Origin: a virus
Virus record (IMG/VR): IMGVR_UViG_3300009285_000825
Coordinates: 1 to 21,336 of that record
Length of the DNA: 21,336 bases
Direction: 5' to 3' (one strand)
The notes under the pieces are model-generated. The model worked only from the letters and a program-made list of their open reading frames with translations, ran no database searches and was not told the origin of the DNA. The translations under genes were made by a program, and so were the position numbers. Position 1 is the stretch's first letter. Every line of letters begins with the position of its first letter. Below are positions 1-7,924 of this stretch, one piece after another.

Positions 1-2699
1 GGCGTGAACTCCGGCGTCTGCGTCTGGTCGGCGGCGTACCTCGTCTCTGCCTCCCGCATCGCGTCCAGCTTCTCGCCATTGCCTTCCTGATATTGGCGAT
101 ACAGTTGGGGCCTTTTGTCCGCATCAATCAAAATCTGCGGGCCATCGTCGTGCCAACTAAACTTCTCAACTATTGTAAGACGAGATTGGTTTATCGCTGC
201 CTCAACAGCTTCAATGTGAGTACCCCCGCGCTCAACAGGATACGTGGACTGTGGCAATTTAATGCCACGTTTACCAAGAGCTACATCCAGAATCTCTAGT
301 TGGTCATCGGATGTCTTTCCGCGCATGAAATCCAGCGCTTCGCGTTCGTCAATACCGAATTCCTGCATCACCGATTCGGCGTAATCCCGAACTTCAGGGA
401 TATTCATTTGCCATGGGATGGTATTGTCTTGAGCGCGCATGGCACCGTGGAAGGCGGTGGCGTACTTCAAATCCTCCTGCCCACGCGCGGCCGCTTCGTC
501 GGCTGCTCGTTCGCTCCCGGTCAGTGTAAAGTCCTGCCGGAGATCGTCTGCCCGAGCCCTGCGTCCGGCGACTCGTTCGGCTTCGCCTCGCTGCCTTTCT
601 GCTTCGCCTTCTCGCTCGATGTCCTGTTCTGTCTGAGCTTCCAGCGCGAATACTTGGTCTGCTTCGCCCACTCCAGGACGCCCAGGTGCCACGCCTTGCT
701 GCGCTTCGTTGATTGCATCGGTCAACCTCCGTTGGTTCTCGGCTTGGGTGAACTGATCGGCTTCCATGGCTATGCGTTCGGCCAAGCCTTCATCCAGGTC
801 CGCAAGTTGTGCGTACAGGCCGGCAATCGCTTCATCTTCGGGCGCGGCCTGCGCCTCATAGGCCGGAACGAAATCGGTGAATCCGGCCAACGTCCCGGCA
901 TCAACGTAGGGCTCGGCGCGCTCGGCTTCCATCTGGTCAATCGCCGCTTGCCTCAATCGCTGATCTTCTTCCCAAGCCATCAGCCGCTCGCTATCGGCCA
1001 TCGAGTAGTGCTTCTGCCCGCCCAGCTCCTCGCGGATCATGGCCGAGAGTTGCGCTACCCCACCGTCGGCATCGCTCACGTCGATGTCCCAGCCCTCGTC
1101 GGCCAGCCGGGTAGCGATGTCATCCAACCCGGTGCCCTTGCCGCCTTTCCACGTCCCGCGGGCGAAAAGGCCCACCGGAACGCCCTTGACCCCCATCCTC
1201 GATTCCCCGGTCAGGTCTTGGCTGTAGGATGGATCAATGCCCCCCATTTCCTTGATGCGCTGCAACAACGACTGGACTTTCGGCTGTTCCAACTCCTGCG
1301 GCTCGCTGGGACCGTGCCAACGCACCACCCCGTCCCAGCGTTGGCCCTCCGGCATTTCAGGAAGCTCCAGGGGCGCGAAGGCCGCCGGTTGGGCCTCCGG
1401 TATTGCCTCGGCCTCGATCGCAGCGGCGGCGCCCGCCTGTGCAGCCGGTTCTGCGGCTGGACGTGGCCGCGCCGGGGCGACTGGCGGCGGAACCGGGGCG
1501 CGGGGTTCGGCCATGATCGTCTCGGCCCCGGCCCCAGACAGCGCGGCAATCGCTTGGGCTTCTGCCGCTCCGAGGGTTGGGCGTGGCTTCTCGGGCTGTT
1601 GGAACGCGGCACCGGCCCCACCAATCGCCGCACCGCCGAAGAACCCAGCGAAGAAGTTGTCGGCAAACTCAATGACCTTCTGGTGGGTATCTTTTTGACT
1701 TCCAAGCCAGTCCTGCGCCCACTGGCTGAATACCTGCTGAGTACCCTCGGTCGAACCCTCGACGATTGCCCCAGTCGCCATTCCCCGCACTACCCGGCGC
1801 ATCAGGTCCGCCTTCGCCGCCTTGAAGGAGGTTCCAAGAAAGGTCGCCAAACTGGCCGCATCCAGAAGCGCAATGGGGACGGCAGCCACCACCGCGGTCC
1901 CAGCAACCGTGCGCTTGGAAAGTTCCTTCGAGGCTATCTTCGCGGCAATTTCTCTGTCCTCGATCGCCGACCCGTACACGTCACCCAAGTTCTGGCCATA
2001 AGACGGGCCAAGAGCACCCACAAGCATTCCAAGCACCGGATTCGCGGTAGCCGCCGCAGTCAATGAGCCGGTGATGATCGAGGGCATTGTCGTGCCGAAC
2101 GCCTGGCCCATCGACGATCCGATGAAGGCAGGTACGTCTCCCGGTCTTTGAATCTGTGAAACACTGCCTACGCGCGGCTGAAATTGCCGCAATTCATGGA
2201 TGCCGTAGGCTGCGATCTTGCTTCCCTGCTGTTCCAGCGTGGAGCTGTCCAGCAGGACGCCGATCGCTTCGAGCGCGTGTCCCACCAACTTCGGGTTCGC
2301 GCCGACCAAGGCCCCCGTGAATGACCGTCCAAGCTCAGTGAGAAAGCCGGTCGGATTCGCCGACATTTGCTGCTGAACGTAGGCCGTGCGCTCCGGCGAT
2401 CCCGGCCAAAGCTGCGCCTCGGCCATCTCAAGCGCCTTGATGTTGGAAAGCGGATTGACCTTCGGTTTGGCGGGACCGAACAGGGAGACCACCTTATCCA
2501 CCGCGCCGCCGACAATGTCCGTGAAGTCTGCTGGAGCAGCCGCAGGCGCGCCCGGCTTCGTTGGTTCAGGACCGAGGAACTGATCTACCGTTGGAGCCGC
2601 GCCGATAGGCGGTGGCGGGCCAAGGAATTCATCGACGTTCGGCAGCCCCCCCGGAGGCGGACCAAGAAATTCCTCCACCGACGGAAGGACTTCGGCCAT
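1..2699 (-). CDS. Large putative ejected internal virion protein, 3' end missing
   Basis: The frame is open without a stop for 899 codons from the ATG at 2699 to the window edge, so the protein is C-terminally incomplete here. The start overlaps the stop of the gene before it (TAATG). Residues 7-16, 21-30 and 37-46 are three copies of a V(D/E)(E/Q)FLGPxP peptide. Residues 205-231, 264-292 and 349-366 are hydrophobic, Gly/Ala-rich and could insert in a membrane. A Pro/Ala linker (about 367-440) leads to a compact block at about 478-561 (begins LLQRIKEMGGI, later GTGLDDIATRLADEGWDID) resembling accessory domains of very large polyvalent phage proteins. Residues 700-745 are highly charged and include FTLTGSERAADEAAARGQED. 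No catalytic motif is visible. Position at the end of the tail block and the size suggest a protein injected with the DNA, as T7 gp16 is. That role is inference; coding status is secure. Confidence 0.8.
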   Translation of the reverse strand, partial: MAEVLPSVEEFLGPPPGGLPNVDEFLGPPPPIGAAPTVDQFLGPEPTKPGAPAAAPADFTDIVGGAVDKVVSLFGPAKPKVNPLSNIKALEMAEAQLWPGSPERTAYVQQQMSANPTGFLTELGRSFTGALVGANPKLVGHALEAIGVLLDSSTLEQQGSKIAAYGIHELRQFQPRVGSVSQIQRPGDVPAFIGSSMGQAFGTTMPSIITGSLTAAATANPVLGMLVGALGPSYGQNLGDVYGSAIEDREIAAKIASKELSKRTVAGTAVVAAVPIALLDAASLATFLGTSFKAAKADLMRRVVRGMATGAIVEGSTEGTQQVFSQWAQDWLGSQKDTHQKVIEFADNFFAGFFGGAAIGGAGAAFQQPEKPRPTLGAAEAQAIAALSGAGAETIMAEPRAPVPPPVAPARPRPAAEPAAQAGAAAAIEAEAIPEAQPAAFAPLELPEMPEGQRWDGVVRWHGPSEPQELEQPKVQSLLQRIKEMGGIDPSYSQDLTGESRMGVKGVPVGLFARGTWKGGKGTGLDDIATRLADEGWDIDVSDADGGVAQLSAMIREELGGQKHYSMADSERLMAWEEDQRLRQAAIDQMEAERAEPYVDAGTLAGFTDFVPAYEAQAAPEDEAIAGLYAQLADLDEGLAERIAMEADQFTQAENQRRLTDAINEAQQGVAPGRPGVGEADQVFALEAQTEQDIEREGEAERQRGEAERVAGRRARADDLRQDFTLTGSERAADEAAARGQEDLKYATAFHGAMRAQDNTIPWQMNIPEVRDYAESVMQEFGIDEREALDFMRGKTSDDQLEILDVALGKRGIKLPQSTYPVERGGTHIEAVEAAINQSRLTIVEKFSWHDDGPQILIDADKRPQLYRQYQEGNGEKLDAMREAETRYAADQTQTPEFT

Positions 2700-4126
2700 T
2701 ATCCCGGCAGGCCAAGCGCCCGCAGGCGTCTAGTCGCCTCCCCCCGGGTGATTTTCCCGGCCTGATAGTCGGCCTTGATCTGTTGCGCCTTGTTGAGATC
2801 AACGCCGCCCTGTTTTCCCACTTTCGCTTTTGGCGCCTCTGCCTTCGGCGCAACAGGCGCGCCCTCGGGCCGGCCCTCGCGCTCGTAAGGATCGCCTTTC
2901 TCGGTCGCCTTCAGCCAAGCCGTAACCCGCCCGGCGAATATGTGATCGAATGCCTTATTGTCCACCGGGAAACCGCCAGGTCCGGGAATCTTGCGTGTCA
3001 GTTTTTCCTGAATCTTCGGGTCGCTCGATTGTCCGCTCGGTCCGATCTTGTTGTTCTCAAGAAGCTCCACCGCCCTGTCGTAGGCCGCCTTCTCGCTCTT
3101 GAGTTTTTCGCGCGCCGCAGCCGTCAGTTCGTTGCCCTTCGCGGGCGCGCCGCCGACGACTTCCCAAATCAGGTTGCCGTCTTTGTCAGTGCCCTTGAAG
3201 CGCTGCTGGGTTGTGGTGCCGTCCTTGTTCTTGATCTCCTGAATTGCGCCAAGCGTCGGCAACCGATCAGGGCGCTCGGCCACGCGCGCAGCCGACTTTT
3301 GGCCCTCGCGTATCGCCTCGGTGGTTTTCAGGCCCAAATCGCCAAACCACGCCTCTTGGCGTTCGATCGTGCCCATCTCGTCTTTTGTGAAGATCGCCTC
3401 GCCGGTGTTCAGTTCGGCCAGATCGGCCAGCGTGAATCCGTCCTTGCCGACCTTTTTCAGCCGCTCGGAGACGATCCGCATTTTCTTCTGAATGTCCGGC
3501 AGGCGCTTCGTGTCCACGGTCTTATACATAGTTTTGGACAAAGAATCATCCTTGATCGCGCCCATCCAGCACGCCTGCTGATCCGGGGCGTTGCGGCAGG
3601 CCTTGAGGATCATCTGCTGCACGTCGGAATCCTTGACGATGGAAATCATGCCGTTCACGGCATCTTCGTACTCGGAACCCGCAGCCTCGAATAGCGGCGC
3701 GAACTGCGGCCCGACGGCCTTGCCGAGTTCGGTTGCAACCGCTTTTCGTTGGATGCTCCCTGGCGGGAGTTTGCGTAGGATGTTCATGCCCTTTTCCAGG
3801 GTGTTGATCGTCGTAATCAGGTCCTCGCGTGCCGACTTCTCCTGCGCCCGCCGGTTGGTGAGCAGCGTGTCGATCGGGTTGGGCCTGCCTTCGTAGCCAG
3901 CAGCAAACGACTGAAGCGCAAGGCCGATCTTCGCCCCTGTCGGCAGGCTGTCCAGGAAGTCCCTGTCGGATTGCGTGCGCGCGGCCGGCCCAGCGAAGCC
4001 CAAGGGGGCCGCCTGGTCCAAACCTTGGGGCCGCAGTTCGGGCTGTGCCGGCACTCCAAGACCGACATCCTCCATGATCGGGGGCAACTCGTCGCCGCTC
4101 ATTTCGTTGAATAGCCGCTGGACCAT
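2699..4126 (-). CDS. Putative internal virion protein, 475 aa
   Basis: A hydrophilic, mostly helical protein without a signal peptide or membrane segment. The N-terminus (about 1-60) is Pro-rich, the centre (about 90-330) is charged and probably helical with a pair of cysteines (CRNAPDQQAC), and the C-terminal 60 residues carry a Pro/Ala/Lys linker (APVAPKAEAPKAKVG) followed by a short basic helix (ITRGEATRRLRALGLPG). The last segment resembles small SHOCT-like helical tails, but this is only a resemblance. The start at 4126 has GGGAG six bases upstream and lies 14 bases after the preceding gene. The stop overlaps the start of the 899-codon gene, so the two are likely made in fixed ratio. I do not recognise the family; ejection or core protein is inferred from position between the tail genes and the large membrane-active protein. 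Confidence 0.7.
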   Translation of the reverse strand: MVQRLFNEMSGDELPPIMEDVGLGVPAQPELRPQGLDQAAPLGFAGPAARTQSDRDFLDSLPTGAKIGLALQSFAAGYEGRPNPIDTLLTNRRAQEKSAREDLITTINTLEKGMNILRKLPPGSIQRKAVATELGKAVGPQFAPLFEAAGSEYEDAVNGMISIVKDSDVQQMILKACRNAPDQQACWMGAIKDDSLSKTMYKTVDTKRLPDIQKKMRIVSERLKKVGKDGFTLADLAELNTGEAIFTKDEMGTIERQEAWFGDLGLKTTEAIREGQKSAARVAERPDRLPTLGAIQEIKNKDGTTTQQRFKGTDKDGNLIWEVVGGAPAKGNELTAAAREKLKSEKAAYDRAVELLENNKIGPSGQSSDPKIQEKLTRKIPGPGGFPVDNKAFDHIFAGRVTAWLKATEKGDPYEREGRPEGAPVAPKAEAPKAKVGKQGGVDLNKAQQIKADYQAGKITRGEATRRLRALGLPG

Positions 4127-4140
4127 CGCGTTCTCCCGCC

Positions 4141-6012
4141 TCAGAACAACCTGTTGGTGCCGTACATCAGGCTGCCGACGCCGCCGGCCAGACGCGCGTA
4201 GTCGCTCATGCCCAGGCCGCGCGAGCCCGACGTGCTCACCGTGGACTGCGACAGGCGCTGATTGCCGAGGTTGAGGGCTAAATTCCCAGCGGCGTTACTG
4301 CTCTGCGGCAACTGGTAGGGGTTGGACAACAGCCGGTAGCGGTTGGCCGCCGCGGACTCCGCCAATTGGGCGCGAAAGTTCTGTCCGGCAAGGTTCAGGC
4401 TGCCCGCCGATGATGCCACGGCGCTCTGCGCCTGAGAGGCCGCCAGCGGATAATTCAGCCGCGCCGCGGCTTCGCCGGAAATCATGTTGTTGAGCAGGAT
4501 GCCCTGTTGGCGCGTAACCTCGCCGGCCAATCCGGGCGAGTCCCCGGCCGTACCAAGCAGGTTCAGGATCGGGGTGTCCGAGGGGCTGAGACCGCGCGCC
4601 GCGGCGACTTCCTCGGTGATCGCCCGCGCTGTCTCGGTTCTGAAACGGTCGATCTCGGCCAGTCCGGCGCCGTACAGGCCGCCGGTACGCTCCTCACCCT
4701 CGCCGAAGAACACGGTCTGAATGTCGCGCGCCTGCTCCTTTGTGGCCCGTCCGCCCTGCCTGAGAGTTTCAAGCTGGATCGTCTCGATTTCCTCCTGGCG
4801 CAGCGCCGCGCGTTCGGCCGCGCTCAGAGGCACGCCGGTATAATCGCTCACCTGCTGCGGTGTGTAGCCCATCACATCGCCGACCCGTGTTGCGCTCACG
4901 CCGTAGGTCAGCATGGCGTCCCTGATCGCCTGTGGATTTTTCATGTTGGCATTGACGAAATTGCGGATCACGTCCGGCTCCTGCGCGCGGGATCGTCCGA
5001 GCGTTCTCATCAGCTCATCGATCTGCGCCTGATAGAAGGGCGCAAGCTGGGCGTACAGGGCGTCGTCTGCCTTGATCCGGTTGATGGTGAGTGTGAGCAG
5101 TTCGCGTTCTTCCGGGGTCATCGGTGGCGCGGTCGTGGTCTGCGTCTGGGCGGCGGTGCCCCCGCCGGCCCTCAGCCCGGCAATGGTGAGCAGTCCGCCG
5201 GTGAGCAAGGTCGAGGCATTGCCGAGCAATCCCCCGCCACCAGTACCACCACCCAACACCCTGCTTACCCCGGTCGTGATCGCGGAGATCGCCTGCTGGA
5301 CCGTCAGGCCTTGAGTGACCGGGGTAATGACGCCCTCGACCACCGGGGCGAGCGCGCTAGCGGTCGATGCGGTAGCCGCCCCCTCGGCCAGCCCGAGCGC
5401 GTTCGATGTGATCCCGGCGGCGGTATCGACGACCGGGAAAGCGGTCGCGGTCGAACCCAGGCCCGTCAAGTTCGGCAGTCCGTAGTCCATGCCGTAGGTT
5501 AGGCCGAGATCGGTTGCTCCAGTGGCAGCGCCGGTACTAAGAAACTCAGCACCTAGCCCGCCCCCAAGAACGGTCGTCGCCCCAAACAGGCTCGCCTGCT
5601 GCTGGGCGCGCCGGTTCGCGGTCAGGTTCTGGTTCTGCCATTCCTGGAGACTGCGGAAGGCGCCCTGAATCTGCGCCACCTGTCCCGGATCGGTAATCCC
5701 GTAGCGGGCCAGCGCATCGCCATCAACGATGTCGTCGTAGCCAAGGCCCATCGTTCGGGCGATCGCGACCGTTCGATTGACAGTCGGGTCGTTCGTGCCG
5801 GTCTGCGATGGATCTGGATTGAAGCCTCCGGCATCGACGATTTCAGCCGCCGCTGCTGGACTGGTCGCCACCCAATCCAGAAAGCCGGGGGAATTGTCGC
5901 CGCCCGGCTCGTAACCGCGAATCCTGATCCCGCCCGAGTTCAGCAGGCGTTGCGCGGCCTCGACAGTGAGCCCGGTATTCCTTGCAATCAAGCCGATGTC
6001 TGGTGTCGCCAT
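4141..6012 (-). CDS. Putative internal virion protein, 623 aa, Ala/Gly-rich
   Basis: A long Ala/Gly/Thr-rich protein starting MATPDIGLIARNTGLTVEAA. Residues 1-130 look like short helical modules. About 140-300 is low-complexity, Gly/Ala-rich and weakly hydrophobic (LGGGTGGGGLLGNASTLL), which may be a membrane-associating stretch. About 300-480 is charged and helical and contains RVGDVMGYTPQQVSDYTGVP, a short helix-turn module of a kind seen in large phage virion proteins. The C-terminal third is Ala/Gln/Asn-rich. No enzyme motif is visible. AGGGGG lies just upstream of the ATG at 6012 and overlaps the TAG of the 123-residue gene. With its two downstream neighbours it forms the three-gene set that podoviruses typically place after the tail genes for DNA ejection; this assignment is inference. 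Confidence 0.7.
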   Translation of the reverse strand: MATPDIGLIARNTGLTVEAAQRLLNSGGIRIRGYEPGGDNSPGFLDWVATSPAAAAEIVDAGGFNPDPSQTGTNDPTVNRTVAIARTMGLGYDDIVDGDALARYGITDPGQVAQIQGAFRSLQEWQNQNLTANRRAQQQASLFGATTVLGGGLGAEFLSTGAATGATDLGLTYGMDYGLPNLTGLGSTATAFPVVDTAAGITSNALGLAEGAATASTASALAPVVEGVITPVTQGLTVQQAISAITTGVSRVLGGGTGGGGLLGNASTLLTGGLLTIAGLRAGGGTAAQTQTTTAPPMTPEERELLTLTINRIKADDALYAQLAPFYQAQIDELMRTLGRSRAQEPDVIRNFVNANMKNPQAIRDAMLTYGVSATRVGDVMGYTPQQVSDYTGVPLSAAERAALRQEEIETIQLETLRQGGRATKEQARDIQTVFFGEGEERTGGLYGAGLAEIDRFRTETARAITEEVAAARGLSPSDTPILNLLGTAGDSPGLAGEVTRQQGILLNNMISGEAAARLNYPLAASQAQSAVASSAGSLNLAGQNFRAQLAESAAANRYRLLSNPYQLPQSSNAAGNLALNLGNQRLSQSTVSTSGSRGLGMSDYARLAGGVGSLMYGTNRLF

Positions 6013-6021
6013 ACCAACCCC

Positions 6022-6393
6022 CTAGAGGTCGAATCTCAGAAAACGCACATTGCAGGCCCCGGTGTCGGCGATCGCAAAGGGCGCCGAAGCGTCGGCGCCG
6101 ACCCGGAAAATAGCCCACTCGCCGGCCAGCAGCTTGATGAAGTTCGTCGCGCCGGTCCCCGAGCGCAGGGATACAAAGTTCGTCGAGTCCATGTTCTGCA
6201 CGAACCAGTAGCCCCCGACGGCCACATCGCCAAGCAGGACGGCTTCCTCGGTTATGCCGATGGCTTGGACGTTATCCATGTACTGCGTCCCGGAAACTGT
6301 TATTTGATCCGTGTCCGCAGTGATGTCAACGGCCGGCATCCCGCTCTTGACCAGCGTGATCCGAAGGCCCTGCAACGTCAGTTCGTTCGCCAT
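6022..6393 (-). CDS. Small beta-rich virion-type protein, 123 aa
   Basis: A compact, mostly beta-strand protein without cysteine pairs or membrane segments (one Cys near the C-terminus). It begins MANELTLQGLRITLVKSG and ends CNVRFLRFDL. Central hydrophobic strands such as GGYWFVQNMDSTNFVSLRSG and KLLAGEWAIFRVG suggest a sandwich fold like small tail or capsid accessory proteins that follow phage tail-fibre genes. AAGGAG six bases before the ATG is a strong ribosome-binding site and overlaps the end of the upstream 57-residue gene. The exact role is unknown; a structural role is inferred from fold type and position. Confidence 0.65.
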   Translation of the reverse strand: MANELTLQGLRITLVKSGMPAVDITADTDQITVSGTQYMDNVQAIGITEEAVLLGDVAVGGYWFVQNMDSTNFVSLRSGTGATNFIKLLAGEWAIFRVGADASAPFAIADTGACNVRFLRFDL

Positions 6394-6396
6394 GCC

Positions 6397-6570
6397 CTAC
6401 TCCTTTTCCTGCTCCCCATTATCCCCCTGTTTTGGTGCATCTTCAGGCAAGAGGTTCGCCAGCGCAAGGTGCAGCCCGTTGGCCAGATCGACGCTGAGGA
6501 CGCTACCAAGGTTGCGCTCCAGCACGCGGGCGTACTCGGTGAGCGCCTTTATGCGTTCGTCCTTGGTCAT
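6397..6570 (-). CDS. Small acidic protein, 57 aa, coupled
   Basis: A 57-residue frame beginning MTKDERIKALTEYARVLE and ending in a Gln/Glu/Lys-rich tail (QGDNGEQEKE). Its ATG overlaps the stop of the exported 72-residue protein (ATGA), and its stop TAG lies next to the strong AAGGAG of the 123-residue gene, so it exactly fills the space between two genes. It is predicted to be soluble and helical with no cysteines. I do not recognise a family. Coding status is supported by tight coupling at both ends and by the absence of any other gene in this stretch; function is unknown. Confidence 0.6.
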   Translation of the reverse strand: MTKDERIKALTEYARVLERNLGSVLSVDLANGLHLALANLLPEDAPKQGDNGEQEKE

Positions 6571-6785
6571 TTGCGCTCCGCGAGCTGGCGCTCTAAGTCA
6601 GCGATGCGGCCTCGGAGCACATAGTTATCTGACGAAAGCTCAAACAGCAACCTTACAGCACTGTGTAGCTCTATTACAGGAACACATGCAGTTTGCTTGC
6701 GGCTTGCTGCTACAGCGTCAGCTAACGACGTTTGTGCGTTCGCTGAAAGAGTCACAAGCATGAGCGCCGCTGCGATGAGTTTCAT
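6567..6785 (-). CDS. Exported small protein with signal peptide and C-terminal coiled coil, 72 aa
   Basis: The N-terminus MKLIAAALMLVTLSANA is a textbook Sec signal peptide with an A-N-A cleavage motif at residues 15-17. The mature part is about 55 residues with one cysteine (C34) and a C-terminal amphipathic helix (NYVLRGRIADLERQLAERK) likely to form a coiled coil. The start at 6785 is chosen because AGGAG precedes it at good distance and because a longer frame would put residues before the signal peptide. The SD overlaps the stop of the tail-fibre gene. Exported coiled-coil proteins in this size range occur in phage lysis cassettes (spanin-like), but there is no lipobox or transmembrane anchor after cleavage, so a spanin call is not justified. 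The gene is AT-richer than its right-hand flank. Confidence 0.6.
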   Translation of the reverse strand: MKLIAAALMLVTLSANAQTSLADAVAASRKQTACVPVIELHSAVRLLFELSSDNYVLRGRIADLERQLAERK

Positions 6786-6793
6786 AAGGTCTC

Positions 6794-7924
6794 CTAAGTC
6801 CATGCTGGTACGTAAAAAGTGGTCGTGTCAACGATGAAAGTAAGCCAGGAATTTGAAGTGTTGCTGCCGGGCTTGTCGTTACCAGGAAAGGTTGCTGTGG
6901 CTGCCCCTGCTACTGCACCGCCAGTCCAAGAATAAGTATGCGCCGCGCCGCCATTATTTGCTGTCGTAATGGGAACGATGTTTGCACTACCATTAAACGA
7001 CACCCCACCGATGTTACGGCCAGTTTGAAGCGTCGTTGCAGTAGTTGCATTGCCCGACAAAGCGCCAGTGAATGTCCCTGCTGTTACACCACCTAAAGTC
7101 CAAACGGCCTGCTGACCAGCGCCAGCAGTAACAATTACAGCCGCAGAACTCGTATTTCCTGTGGCGCTTAATGCTGCCCCAGTACCTAAAGTATTACTAA
7201 AACGACCTCCATCACCTGATCCAGTTGCAACACCTATAACGCCATTTCCAGTACCCGTAGCCCAAAATGATCCACCGTGATAGTTTGCTGTTGAAGGGAA
7301 CCCGTTGATAGCCGCCAGACCATTGCCGCCATCTACACCACCAGTAGCCTTAACGTAACCAGTGGTGTTAAATGTTCCACCGCCAACTATTGTTATATTT
7401 CCCCCCTGCGTAATCGTCACAGTTGGCGAGCCCGTTGGCCCTGCCGTGAACGCCGTCGCCCCAGAGGAAACAATCGTCGTGTTGCCGCCGCTCGTCGCGG
7501 TCATGGTCGTCGCGCCGAGCGTGAAGCCGCCAATAAAGCCTTCAACCGCTGTAATGAGGCCGGTTTCAGTATCGAGCGTAAAGGACGACGCGCCGGAGGA
7601 GTTGTAGCCAGCAATGCCCGCCGAACCAAAGACCACACCAGCCAAGCCGTTCATCCTCTTGAAAAGCGTCGCGCTGTTCATCTGGATGGATGCCGCCCGA
7701 GATTCCAGCGCCGCCCGCAATGGCGCGCTGATGTTCGCTGCGTTAGGTGAAGAAAGCGGGCCTCCTAGCGCTGCGGAGCCGTCCAGCAGCCCGGCGTTGA
7801 CCAGCTCGCCCACGGTCACGTAGCGGTCCAGCCCGGCCCCAGCGCGGCCATAGTTGGCCCCCGGCGGTCCCGACAGGTTCGGCATCCCCGGTGGGGTGAA
7901 GCCGCGTTTTGGGTCCCAGGTCAA
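6794..7924 (-). CDS. Tail fibre protein, 376 aa, mosaic
   Basis: The N-terminal ~160 residues, including a Pro/Gly-rich start (MTWDPKRGFTPPGMPNLSGP), probably attach to the tail. The C-terminal ~215 residues are Gly/Thr/Ala/Asn-rich repeats of short beta strands typical of trimeric fibres. The segment LSGNATTATTLQTGRNIGGV followed by SFNGSANI matches the repeat common in T4- and lambda-type tail fibres. The start codon is TTG at 7924, overlapping the TGA of the beta-propeller gene, with GGAG about eight bases upstream; the next in-frame ATG is at codon 14. GC content falls in the C-terminal half (bases 6800-7440; for example 28 of 60 at 7141-7200), consistent with replacement of the receptor-binding part. 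No chaperone domain is seen at the C-terminus. Confidence 0.8.
   Translation of the reverse strand: MTWDPKRGFTPPGMPNLSGPPGANYGRAGAGLDRYVTVGELVNAGLLDGSAALGGPLSSPNAANISAPLRAALESRAASIQMNSATLFKRMNGLAGVVFGSAGIAGYNSSGASSFTLDTETGLITAVEGFIGGFTLGATTMTATSGGNTTIVSSGATAFTAGPTGSPTVTITQGGNITIVGGGTFNTTGYVKATGGVDGGNGLAAINGFPSTANYHGGSFWATGTGNGVIGVATGSGDGGRFSNTLGTGAALSATGNTSSAAVIVTAGAGQQAVWTLGGVTAGTFTGALSGNATTATTLQTGRNIGGVSFNGSANIVPITTANNGGAAHTYSWTGGAVAGAATATFPGNDKPGSNTSNSWLTFIVDTTTFYVPAWT

Noticed and set aside
300-2066. A 588-codon open frame on the plus strand
   Set aside because: It is the exact antisense of the 899-codon gene in a GC-rich region, has an Arg/Gly/Leu-rich composition typical of shadows, no SD, and opposes all other genes.
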